NCBI GenBank assembly: GCA_036559465.1
Contig: DATBTC010000048.1
Location: 1 to 20,621 of the forward strand
From: JAHFPN01 sp036559465
GTDB taxonomy: Bacteria; Pseudomonadota; Alphaproteobacteria; Rhizobiales; Xanthobacteraceae
Direction: 5' to 3'
Length of the DNA: 20,621 nt
How positions within the stretch are numbered: the stretch's first letter is position 1; each line of letters begins with the position of its first letter. This document shows positions 13,891 through 20,106 of this stretch, one piece after another. The position numbers and the translations under genes were made by a program. The notes under the pieces were generated by a model, which was not told the DNA's origin, did no database searches, and was given only the letters and a program-made list of their open reading frames with translations.

Positions 13891-14424
13891 TCAGCCGATG
13901 ACGAGCGTCTCGTCGCCTCGAAATTGATAAGACGGAATCGCGAGATTGCTCGGCGCCGGGCCGCGGCGGACGCGGCCGGAAATGTCGTACTGCGAGTAGT
14001 GGCACGGGCAGACCCATCCGCCGAAACGCGGGGCGAGATCGCCCGCGCCGCGGTCGGTCGGGATGCAGCCGAGGTGCGTGCAGATGCCTAGCACCACCAG
14101 CCATTCGCGGTGTTTCACCCGGTCGCGGTCGCGCGCCGGGTCAAGCGTGGCGGCTGCGTCGTCGGCCTCGGCCTCCGCGATCTGCGCGGCGGTGCGATGC
14201 GCGATGAAAACCGGCTTCTTCTGCCAGCGCACGGTGACGATCTGGCCGGGCTCGATCGGGCGCAGATCCACTTCGAGCATGGCTTCGGCGCGGATGGTGG
14301 CGGACGGGTTCATGCTGTCCAGCAGCGGCCACACGCTTCCGGCAACGCCGGCGCCGCCGAATGCGGCCGCCGACAGGATCAGAAAGTCCCTTCGGGTATG
14401 GCCCGGTATGGAGGCGGCAGGCAT
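13891..14424 (-). CDS. petA: Orphan Rieske iron-sulfur protein, PetA-like (bc1-type)
   Basis: The product is 177 residues. A twin-arginine export signal (HTRRDFLILSAAAFGGAGVAG) doubles as membrane anchor, as in cytochrome bc1 Rieske subunits. Both cluster-binding boxes are present: CTHLGC (Cys115, His117, with disulfide Cys120) and CPCHYSQYD (Cys139, disulfide Cys141, His142), then the Pro loop GPAPSNL. The usual Gly after CPCH is Tyr here. In most Rhizobiales the Rieske gene opens a petABC (fbcFBC) operon, but no cytochrome b or c1 gene follows to the left, so this is a lone paralogue. GAGGAGG about 8 bases before ATG 14424 decides the start over the in-frame ATG 14445. Confidence 0.87.
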   Translation of the reverse strand: MPAASIPGHTRRDFLILSAAAFGGAGVAGSVWPLLDSMNPSATIRAEAMLEVDLRPIEPGQIVTVRWQKKPVFIAHRTAAQIAEAEADDAAATLDPARDRDRVKHREWLVVLGICTHLGCIPTDRGAGDLAPRFGGWVCPCHYSQYDISGRVRRGPAPSNLAIPSYQFRGDETLVIG

Positions 14425-14556
14425 GCGTATCCCCTCCTCTATCATCCTGAACGCGTTGCGTTGATGCGGCGAAACGCATCACCCGCTCAGGGCTCGACAA
14501 GGTCGCGGCGGCGCCGAAACAATGGCACGCTGTCCGTGAAATTGGAGTACAGGCCC

Positions 14557-14871
14557 ATGCGCAAAACGATCATTACGGCGGCAATCGGCTGGCTCTGCCT
14601 CGTGTCCACGCCGGGCTCCGCCTCAGCCGCGGATTGCGCGGTCGGCGCGACCACCACGATCAACGGAGCGCTGGGCCATTTTCCAATGGAGAACGAGGGC
14701 GCGTGGGTCATCGTTGAACCGGAGAAAATGACCCCCTGTTCGGTCGGCGCGCTGCGCGGCAGAGGCAAGGCTCCCGCCGGATGCGAGCCGGGCAAGCGAT
14801 TCACCGCCAGCGGCTACGTCACCCAGGCGCTGTTTCTCGAAATGCACGTCAACAGCATCCGCTGCTTCTGA
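14557..14871 (+). CDS. Small exported protein, first of a four-gene run
   Basis: The product is 104 residues: a signal peptide (MRKTIITAAIGWLCLVSTPGSASA) and an ~80-residue mature part with four cysteines (ADCAVG, TPCSVG, AGCEPG, IRCF at the very end). I do not recognise the family. GGAG lies 10 bases before the start. The next gene starts 14 bases after its stop, behind a good ribosome binding site, so the two are probably co-transcribed. Confidence 0.65.
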   Translation: MRKTIITAAIGWLCLVSTPGSASAADCAVGATTTINGALGHFPMENEGAWVIVEPEKMTPCSVGALRGRGKAPAGCEPGKRFTASGYVTQALFLEMHVNSIRCF

Positions 14872-14885
14872 CAGGGGGACAGGAG

Positions 14886-15314
14886 ATGCGCTTCTCCAAG
14901 ATCACCGTTTCACTCGTCGCGTTCCTGGCCCTCGCCGGGTCGGCGCTGACTTGCTCGTTTTGGCTCGCCAGCGCTCCGGCTTTCGCGCAAGCGCAGCCGA
15001 TTTCCATCTTCTTCGATTTCGCGCAATCCGATCTCGGGCCGGCGGGAAAGAAGATCCTCGCGGAGGTGGTCAAGTACGACATCAAGCCTGGGGCGCGGGT
15101 TAGGATTGTCGGCCATTGCGACACGGCGGAGCCCGATCCGGACAAGCTCTCGCTTGCGCGGGCGCGGGTGGTGGAAAAGGCGTTCCGCGATCTTGGGCTA
15201 CCGGCCGGCGCGCAAATCACGGTAACCGGCCGGGGTGCCACGCAGCTGCGCGAAAAGACCGGGCCGAAGGTGCGGGAGCCGTTGAACCGCTACGTCGCGA
15301 TCACCATCAACTAG
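14886..15314 (+). CDS. OmpA-like domain protein (periplasmic, peptidoglycan-binding)
   Basis: The product is 142 residues: a signal peptide (to ...APAFAQA) then a single OmpA_C-like domain. Key features are ISIFFDFAQSDLGPAGKKIL (first strand/helix), VRIVGHCDTAEPDPDKLSL with the Asp that normally binds diaminopimelate, and ARARVVEKAFRDLGL with the matching Arg, then the terminal NRYVAITIN strand. There is no lipobox at the signal cleavage site, so it is probably soluble in the periplasm or bound to peptidoglycan. It is preceded by GGAG and followed after 13 bases by the proline-rich gene. Confidence 0.85.
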   Translation: MRFSKITVSLVAFLALAGSALTCSFWLASAPAFAQAQPISIFFDFAQSDLGPAGKKILAEVVKYDIKPGARVRIVGHCDTAEPDPDKLSLARARVVEKAFRDLGLPAGAQITVTGRGATQLREKTGPKVREPLNRYVAITIN

Positions 15315-15327
15315 CCAGGGAGCGCTC

Positions 15328-16014
15328 ATGCGCTTCGTCAGGATTCTCCTTTCGCTGCTCGCGCTCATTCTGACGCTCGGCTCGGCCTCCGCCGCGCCAC
15401 CGACGGATTGCGTCCGGAAATTCGTGGGCGCGTGGATCGTCACGGTGAACGCAACCGGGCAGACCTATCCTTCGACAATTCGAGCGGACGGGACGCTGAG
15501 CAGCGTGTGCCCGCAATGCGTTCCGGTGCAGACCTGGACCTGCTCCGGCGATACCTTCATCCTGACCGGCCCGGGCTCGGCAGTGCACACGCTCTCGCCT
15601 GACGGAAGGCGAATGACAGGGTCGTGCTGCACGGTCGTTCGCGTTGGGCCGTCTCCGGTCCGGGTCAACGCGCCGGCGACGAGAACGCCGAGCGTGCGGA
15701 CGGAAACCCCGAACATCCCGCCGCCCCCGCCGCCCACGGTCAGGATCGAGGAGCCGTACATCGCGCCGCCCCCGCCGCCCAGCGTCAGAACCCAGGAGCC
15801 GCGGGTCGCTCCGCGGCCGAAGCCGGCCCCGCCGAATGTCAGGGTTCAGGAACCGCGCGTCGCGCCGCGCCCGAAGCCGGCTCCGCCGAATGTCACGGTT
15901 CAGGAACCGCGCGTCGCTCCACCGACGCCGCCGACCGTCAGGACCGTGACGCCGAAGACGAAGACGCCCACGGTCAACAAGCCAGAGCCGACAAGCGGCA
16001 ACTCTAACAACTAG
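15328..16014 (+). CDS. Exported protein with proline-rich tandem repeats
   Basis: The product is 228 residues. Signal peptide to about residue 22. Residues ~25-105 are a compact Cys-containing domain (DCVRKFVGAWIVTVNATGQT, CPQCVP, WTCSGDTF, GSCCTVVR) resembling small periplasmic lipocalin-like or Ig-like sensor domains, but with no family I can name. From ~110 to the end the chain is extended Pro/Val/Arg-rich: PPPPPPTVR, PPPPPSVR, then three copies of QEPRVAP(RPKPAPPN)V, and a TPKTKTPTV tail. Such segments usually span the periplasm or cell wall. It lies third in the four-gene run, with AGGGAG before ATG 15328. Confidence 0.75.
   Translation: MRFVRILLSLLALILTLGSASAAPPTDCVRKFVGAWIVTVNATGQTYPSTIRADGTLSSVCPQCVPVQTWTCSGDTFILTGPGSAVHTLSPDGRRMTGSCCTVVRVGPSPVRVNAPATRTPSVRTETPNIPPPPPPTVRIEEPYIAPPPPPSVRTQEPRVAPRPKPAPPNVRVQEPRVAPRPKPAPPNVTVQEPRVAPPTPPTVRTVTPKTKTPTVNKPEPTSGNSNN
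15793..15945 (+). repeat. 54-bp tandem coding repeat in the proline-rich gene
   Basis: Two full units (15793-15846 and 15847-15900, differing at 6 of 54 positions by my alignment) and a shortened third (15901-15945). Each full unit encodes 18 residues beginning QEPRVAPRPKPAPPN. Most differences are at third codon positions, so the protein repeat is kept. Confidence 0.9.
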
Positions 16015-16034
16015 CGGACATCGCGAGGACGACC

Positions 16035-16646
16035 ATGCGCATTGTCGGGGGAGTTTTCTGGCTCGCTGTGCTTCTGACCTTGGCTGGCGTGACGTTGCTC
16101 GCTTCGCCAGCCCACGCGGATGCGTGTTCCGTCGCGATCAACCGGTTCAACACCGCGGCGAACAATTCCAATTTTCAGTATGTCGCGAAATTCCGGCAGT
16201 TGTTCGGACGCGAGCCGAGCGCCGCGACCGGCTTTCAGTTACCGCAGGAATGCCGTCAGACCCTGGAGATCCTGAGATGGCGCCGCGGTGCCCAGCAGGC
16301 GGTGGTCCAGCTGGAGCGCGCGTACCAGTCCGTATGCCGGTCGACCTACGCCACTCCCGGTGCCGCACCGGCGAGCATCAGCGCCAATATGTCCGCGAGT
16401 CAGTTGCTGGCCGCGATCGAAAGTGATCTCGCCGCCAATACGGCGGCCTGCCGGCAACCACGGGTTCCGACGCCCACGGTAACAGCCACCCCGCCGATCG
16501 TAGGAGCGCCCTCTCCGGTCAGGACCGACGCACCGACGACCCCGGCGCCACGCACCGGCAGGACTACTTCTCCGAAGGCCGGGACGCCCCCCACCGTCAC
16601 TGTCAACCCCCCGACGGTGCCGACGCCCACCGTCAGGGATTATTAA
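16035..16646 (+). CDS. Exported protein with Pro/Thr-rich tail, last of the four-gene run
   Basis: The product is 203 residues. Signal peptide (...LLASPAHADA) then a ~110-residue helical domain with four or more cysteines (ACSVAINRFNTAA, ECRQTLEILRW, SVCRSTYATPG, AACRQP). The last ~60 residues are Pro/Thr/Val-rich (TPTVTATPPIVGAPSPVRT, TPPTVTVNPPTVPTPTVRDY), strikingly like the tail of the preceding gene product. Shared tail type and 20-base spacing argue that both proteins belong to one envelope assembly. GAGGA lies 7 bases before ATG 16035. The convergent VOC gene ends 43 bases beyond its stop. Confidence 0.72.
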   Translation: MRIVGGVFWLAVLLTLAGVTLLASPAHADACSVAINRFNTAANNSNFQYVAKFRQLFGREPSAATGFQLPQECRQTLEILRWRRGAQQAVVQLERAYQSVCRSTYATPGAAPASISANMSASQLLAAIESDLAANTAACRQPRVPTPTVTATPPIVGAPSPVRTDAPTTPAPRTGRTTSPKAGTPPTVTVNPPTVPTPTVRDY

Positions 16647-16654
16647 GAGAGAAA

Positions 16655-16690
16655 CGCCGCCGCCCGCCTGATCGCCGCCGCCAGCCGCGT
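16655..16690. repeat. Direct repeat copy B, 3' of the VOC gene
   Basis: This 36-bp sequence matches 17282-17317 at 34 of 36 positions. On the minus strand it reads, in one frame, TRLAAAIRRAAAFLS then stop, nearly the C-terminal tail of the prohead protease. Its right end coincides with the first base of the VOC gene stop codon. Confidence 0.85.
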
Positions 16691-17166
16691 CAGCCGCGCC
16701 GTGCGGCCTCGATCACCGCAACGTCGATCTTCTTCATTTTCATCATCGCATCGAAGGCGCGTTTTGCTTCATCGCCGCCAGCCGCCATTGCTTCGGTCAA
16801 GACCCGTGGTGTGATCTGCCAGGAAATTCCCCACTTGTCCTTGCACCAGCCACACACGCTCTCCTGCCCGCCATTCCCGACGATGGCGTTCCAGTAGCGA
16901 TCGGTTTCTTCCTGATTGTCAGTTGCGATCTGGAAGGAGAACGCCTCGCTTTGCTTGAATTGGGGACCGCCGTTGAGGCCGATGCAGGACACGCCCGCGA
17001 CGGTGAATTCAACCGTCAGCACATCGCCCTGCTTGCCAGCGGGAAAATCGCTGGGCGCCCGGTGCACGGCACCCACAGCGCTGTCAGGGAAGGTCTTGGC
17101 ATAGAAGCGCGCCGCAGCCTCGGCGTCCTTGTCGTACCAAAGGCAAATGGTGTTTTTCTTGGTCAT
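16690..17166 (-). CDS. VOC-superfamily protein, PhnB/YjdN-like
   Basis: The product is 158 residues. It starts KKNTICLWYDKDAEAAARFY and keeps the PhnB/'3-demethylubiquinone-9 3-methyltransferase domain' signatures: YAKTFPDSAVG, GKQGDVLTVEFTVAG, GLNGGPQFKQSEAFSFQI, then DRYWNAIVGNGGQESVCGWCKDKWGISWQI. This is a glyoxalase-fold protein, usually a homodimer; the enzymatic role of this subgroup is not settled. It is cytosolic (no signal peptide). It lies between the capsid fragment and the protease of the GTA cluster, in GTA orientation, and is bracketed by a 36-bp direct repeat made of prohead-protease tail sequence. Confidence 0.85.
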   Translation of the reverse strand: MTKKNTICLWYDKDAEAAARFYAKTFPDSAVGAVHRAPSDFPAGKQGDVLTVEFTVAGVSCIGLNGGPQFKQSEAFSFQIATDNQEETDRYWNAIVGNGGQESVCGWCKDKWGISWQITPRVLTEAMAAGGDEAKRAFDAMMKMKKIDVAVIEAARRG

Positions 17167-17263
17167 TGCAAATCAACTCCTTCATCAAGTCCAACGACCT
17201 GTAAAACGTACCACCCTTTCGTAAGTTCCCAAATTACGTAACACAACATCGGGCTGATGCTCG

Positions 17264-17788
17264 CTACGGAGCACGCATTGCCGCCGCCGCGCGTCTGATC
17301 GCCGCCGCCAGCCGCGTGTCGGAATGCTTCACTGCGCTGACGCGCGCCTCGGGCAGCATCGGAAACGTCACCATCGAGACTTCCCAAAGATCTACGCGAT
17401 GCAGCCGGCGCACGCCGCTCTTGGGGTCGGTGCGGCCCTCGACCGCGCGGAAGCCGATGGACAAGCCATCGAGCGCGCCGGCGCGCATCAGCGCGAGCAC
17501 CTCGCGGCTGCGCTCCACTTCAGGAAGCACGCGCCCGCGCACGAACAGCCCATAAGCGTCCTCACGCAGCTCGAGCCACACGCCGATCGGCTCGGCCGGA
17601 TCGTGCTGGAACAAGAGCTTGATGCCGCGCGCGCCGCGCTCACGCAGCGACTGCGTGAAGGCGCCGCTTAGCACCAGGTCGCGGCCGAGATCGACCACGT
17701 TGAAGCGGCTGGCATAGCCGGAAAACGTGCCGTCCGGCTCGACCGATTTCAGGTCGCAGGCGATGGATTTCATTTCGGGTGCGCTCAT
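17264..17788 (-). CDS. GTA g4: HK97-family prohead protease
   Basis: The product is 174 residues, apparently full length. U35/HK97 protease motifs: GYASRFNVVDLGRDLVLSGA, catalytic His62 in LLFQHDPAEPIG, catalytic Ser110 in GALDGLSIGF, and LWEVSMVTFPMLPEA. It matures the capsid scaffold in phages; GTA clusters keep it just before the capsid gene. Here the capsid remnant lies 4 kb further left. The start ATG overlaps the stop of the preceding small gene (ATGA), behind a GGGAGA ribosome binding site. The C-terminus (DTRLAAAIRRAAAAMRAP) contains one copy of the direct repeat that flanks the VOC gene; with no capsid left to process, the enzyme is probably without its substrate. Confidence 0.87.
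   Translation of the reverse strand: MSAPEMKSIACDLKSVEPDGTFSGYASRFNVVDLGRDLVLSGAFTQSLRERGARGIKLLFQHDPAEPIGVWLELREDAYGLFVRGRVLPEVERSREVLALMRAGALDGLSIGFRAVEGRTDPKSGVRRLHRVDLWEVSMVTFPMLPEARVSAVKHSDTRLAAAIRRAAAAMRAP
17282..17317. repeat. Direct repeat copy A, inside the 3' end of the prohead protease gene
   Basis: A 36-bp segment encoding part of TRLAAAIRRAAAA. It is repeated at 16655-16690 with two mismatches; the two copies enclose the VOC gene and about 115 bases of its upstream region. Confidence 0.85.
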
Positions 17789-17994
17789 GGGCGTCTCCCT
17801 GCGCGCGGGCGGCGCGCACCGTTGCCGCGCAGGTGGCCATTGGCGCGGCGGCGTTCCGAATGCGGCAGCTTTTCGAGCGGCCGGTCGAGGCGCGAGAGCT
17901 TCTGCACGAACTCGCGGAAGACTTGCTGCGCCTCGGATGCGCCGATCGCGCGGATGCGCGGGAAGCTAGGCGGATTCTGATCGCGTGGTTTCAT
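17785..17994 (-). CDS. Small GTA-associated protein upstream of the prohead protease
   Basis: The product is 69 residues, starting MKPRDQNPPSFPRIRAIGAS and highly basic, with a helical middle (EAQQVFREFVQKLSRLDRPL) and an Arg-rich end. Small genes of this kind sit between portal and prohead protease in rhizobial GTA clusters. Its stop codon overlaps the protease start (ATGA), a strong sign of a real, translationally coupled gene. Function is unknown. Confidence 0.65.
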   Translation of the reverse strand: MKPRDQNPPSFPRIRAIGASEAQQVFREFVQKLSRLDRPLEKLPHSERRRANGHLRGNGARRPRAGRRP

Positions 17995-18015
17995 CTATGG
18001 TCTCCGAATCGAACT

Positions 18016-18125
18016 GTCACCCTTCGAGGCTCGCTCGCTACGCGCGCTCGCACCTCAGGGTGACGAAAAATTTTTTCCGTCATCCTGAGGTGGCCGCGCG
18101 GAGCGTGGCCCTCGAAGGATGACGG
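18016..18125. repeat. Pair of rhizobial palindromic repeats
   Basis: Two long imperfect palindromes: 18016-18064 (GTCACCCTTCGAGG ... CCTCAGGGTGAC) and 18077-18125 (CCGTCATCCTGAGG ... CCTCGAAGGATGACGG). They are separated by an A/T-only spacer. This is the 'CATCCTGAGG..CCTCGAAGGATG' family very common between genes in Bradyrhizobium relatives. It fills the gap between two small GTA-associated genes. Confidence 0.88.
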
Positions 18126-18127
18126 CT

Positions 18128-18310
18128 TTATTCTCCAAACCGCGCATTGAATCTCGCCAGCTCGCGCACGAAGCCGTCGAAGCGCTCGTTGGCGGCGACC
18201 AGATCGCGCAGCGCCCGCCAGGCGAGCGCGCTCGCGCCCGAGGCCCACAGGAACAGCGCCAGATGCGCGAGATCGCCGCGCTCGGTGAAGGTGCGGAGCA
18301 ATTGGTCCAT
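18128..18310 (-). CDS. Small membrane protein of the GTA cluster
   Basis: The product is 60 residues: MDQLLRTFTERGDLAHLALF, then LWASGASALAWRALRDLVAA (one membrane-spanning helix, about residues 15-36) and a polar helical tail FDGFVRELARFNARFGE. Similar short one-helix proteins lie between portal and prohead protease genes in rhizobial GTA clusters, which fits this position. A possible portal 3' end stops 6 bases upstream. Function is unknown. Confidence 0.6.
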   Translation of the reverse strand: MDQLLRTFTERGDLAHLALFLWASGASALAWRALRDLVAANERFDGFVRELARFNARFGE

Positions 18311-18315
18311 TGCGA

Positions 18316-18367
18316 TCAGGCTCCGCGTTTGGGAAGCTGCCCGGCGAAGCGGCCGGCGGGGCTATCG
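18316..18367 (-). pseudogene. Possible 3' end of the GTA portal gene (g3)
   Basis: A minus-strand frame running into the small membrane protein gene reads DSPAGRFAGQLPKRGA then stop, ending 6 bases before the next start. The tight spacing and position suggest the last codons of the portal gene, with the remainder replaced by the glycosyltransferase-like gene that starts at 18368 on the other strand. The fragment is too short for a firm assignment. Confidence 0.25.
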
Positions 18368-19459
18368 ATGCGTTTCGTGATGTGCGTCTGGAACGAGCTT
18401 GCGGACGAGCGCGAGTTCGAGGACACCATCCCGCTCGAGTTCATCGGCCGCCGGCTCGCGGCGCTCGGCGAGCGGAACCGGGTCGAAGTCCTGGTGCTTG
18501 CCGGGCTCGAACGCTTCTCCGAGCGTTATCTCGACCGGCTGCGCGAACTCGGCTACCGGCTACACGACGGCGAAGCGCTGACGCGCGAATTGGCGGCGAA
18601 GATACCGTTGCTCGTCGAGCATCACCGCAACTGGGGCGGCATCAAGCATTTCGGCTATCTGCGCTTTCTCGTGCTCGCTCGACTATTCGCGGGCGAGGAC
18701 ATCGTCGCGATGGACGGCGACATGGTGTTCAACGCGAGTTTTGCGGAAATGGAGACGGCGCTGGCCGGCAGGCTCTATTTTCTCGGCCGCTCGCCGTGCC
18801 TGGGGGCGATCCCGGCCAAGTCGGATTTCTTCGCGGTATATGAAGAGCACATGGTGCGCGCGCGGGTGGATCGCTTCCACAGGTTGCGCCGCGCGCTGCG
18901 ACTCCCGGTCAGCGGCCGCTTCGACCCCGTCCGCACCAAGACGGCGGACCAGGATCTGCTGCGGCACATTCGGAGGATCGGCGCCATCGAGTTCGACTCC
19001 GAGCCGCTGCTGGAAGGCAACCTGATCGGCTTCTACAATTGGATCGCCATTGGCGCACTCAAACTCGGGCCCTATGTCTACGAGCGGCGCAAGGGCCGCG
19101 ACTACATCAACGGTCGCAAGCTCCTAGTCTCGCACATCCAGCACGATGCCTGGGTCTATTTCTGGCAGGCGATGCTGCTGGCCAAGCTGTTCGGACGGGA
19201 GAACGTGCCGAAGTTCGGCCGCATCCCGGTCCTCTATCCGCATTACCAGCAAGGGCCGGTGAACGAGCCGCTGCGCGCGTTTCTCGCCCGCTGCCATGAG
19301 GCGTTCGCCACGGCGCACCCGGCGCTTCCGGCCGGAGCCGATTTTTTCAGCCGCGGCGCGGTGGTGAAGCACTATTACGAGGACGGCGATCTCGGCGAGA
19401 TTCTCAACGATCGCAGCTGGCATACGGCCGGCGTATTCGCGGAGCGCGCTGGGAGCTAG
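18368..19459 (+). CDS. Putative glycosyltransferase (nucleotide-sugar transferase fold)
   Basis: The product is 363 residues, cytosolic, no signal peptide. It opens with a Rossmann-like strand MRFVMCVWNELADE. The likely metal/nucleotide-sugar site is GEDIVAMDGDMVFN, with a DxD motif at residues 116-118 after two hydrophobic strands, as in GT-A glycosyltransferases. Later conserved-looking blocks are FLGRSPCLGAIPAKSDFF, TADQDLLRHI, LLEGNLIGFYNW and SHIQHDAWVYFW. The family number and acceptor cannot be given; surface polysaccharide decoration is a guess. GGGG lies upstream of ATG 18368, which is used because the fold begins there. The gene appears to replace the portal/terminase end of the GTA cluster. 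Confidence 0.65.
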   Translation: MRFVMCVWNELADEREFEDTIPLEFIGRRLAALGERNRVEVLVLAGLERFSERYLDRLRELGYRLHDGEALTRELAAKIPLLVEHHRNWGGIKHFGYLRFLVLARLFAGEDIVAMDGDMVFNASFAEMETALAGRLYFLGRSPCLGAIPAKSDFFAVYEEHMVRARVDRFHRLRRALRLPVSGRFDPVRTKTADQDLLRHIRRIGAIEFDSEPLLEGNLIGFYNWIAIGALKLGPYVYERRKGRDYINGRKLLVSHIQHDAWVYFWQAMLLAKLFGRENVPKFGRIPVLYPHYQQGPVNEPLRAFLARCHEAFATAHPALPAGADFFSRGAVVKHYYEDGDLGEILNDRSWHTAGVFAERAGS

Positions 19460-19467
19460 GTCTTCAT

Positions 19468-19506
19468 GCGCCGCGTGGGCCGTAGCCGACGGCGGCGCGT
19501 TTTTTG
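19468..19506 (+). terminator. Terminator of the glycosyltransferase-like gene
   Basis: The inverted repeat GCGCCGC (19468-19474) / GCGGCGC (19492-19498) is followed by GTTTTTTG. It begins 9 bases after the stop codon at 19459. It overlaps the left copy of the 26-bp direct repeat. Confidence 0.7.
19471..19496 (+). repeat. 26-bp direct repeat, left copy
   Basis: Contains GGGCCGTAGCCGACGGCGGC and is repeated at 20081-20106 with one mismatch in 26 positions. The two copies bracket the TPR gene. Confidence 0.85.
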
Positions 19507-19532
19507 TCTTCGTTACGGAAGAATGAATCCTG

Positions 19533-19973
19533 TCAGTTCTTGATCTTCTCTCGCGCCTTATCCCGGCCCTCGGTGGCGTATTCACGATATTTGTTCTTGG
19601 GATCGAGCTGCAGCGCCCGGTCGAAATCCGCGATCGCGCGTTCGAAATTTCCCGCCCTGCGGTAAGCGTCGCCGCGATGCATGTAGGCTGAGGTGTACGA
19701 CGGATTGATCCGGAGCGCTCGGTTGAAATCCTCGATCGCCAAATCGAACTGGTCCGTGTTTTCCTTATATTCGAAACCTCGATTGTAATAAGCTATTGCA
19801 AGCGCCTTGCTTTCGAGCCGCCCCAAATTGATTTTGCGAGTGCAGTCATGAATGGCGGCCTTGCCCGATCCGGTGAAACAAATACCCAAACTTTGAGCCG
19901 AAACCGGCATCGCAAGCGTCAGCGCCACGACAAGGCTCACACCCCCGAGTGCTCGCGCGAATCCTTGTTTCAT
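19533..19973 (-). CDS. Secreted tetratricopeptide-repeat protein
   Basis: The product is 146 residues. Signal peptide (ALTLAMPVSAQ) then a short Cys pair (GICFTGSG, IHDCTRKI), and about three TPR units: AIAYYNRGFEYKENTDQFDL, AIEDFNRALRINPSYTSAYM, HRGDAYRRAGNFERAIADFD, RALQLDPKNKY. Such small periplasmic TPR proteins are scaffolds for other envelope proteins; partners are unknown. GGGGAGGGG lies before ATG 19973 and fixes the start, since the longer frame upstream has no TPR sequence or signal. The gene stands alone between two copies of a 26-bp direct repeat. Confidence 0.8.
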   Translation of the reverse strand: MKQGFARALGGVSLVVALTLAMPVSAQSLGICFTGSGKAAIHDCTRKINLGRLESKALAIAYYNRGFEYKENTDQFDLAIEDFNRALRINPSYTSAYMHRGDAYRRAGNFERAIADFDRALQLDPKNKYREYATEGRDKAREKIKN

Positions 19974-20080
19974 TGACGCCCCTCCCCCTGAAAGTGAAAA
20001 CATGGTGCCGCGCGCGCTCGCCGCAATCCCCCCGGCGGCCAGGGCCGTTCCGGCTTCGGAGTACCGGAAACTACGCGCCC

Positions 20081-20106
20081 CCGCGCGGGCCGTAGCCGAC
20101 GGCGGC
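20081..20106 (+). repeat. 26-bp direct repeat, right copy
   Basis: Contains GGGCCGTAGCCGACGGCGGC, identical over 20 bases to 19477-19496 and 25/26 over the longer match. No T-tract follows, unlike the left copy, so it is not a terminator. Confidence 0.85.

Noticed and set aside
15793..15945. Tandem repeat considered as a CRISPR-like array
   Set aside because: Units are contiguous without spacers, keep a reading frame and encode a regular Pro-rich protein repeat.
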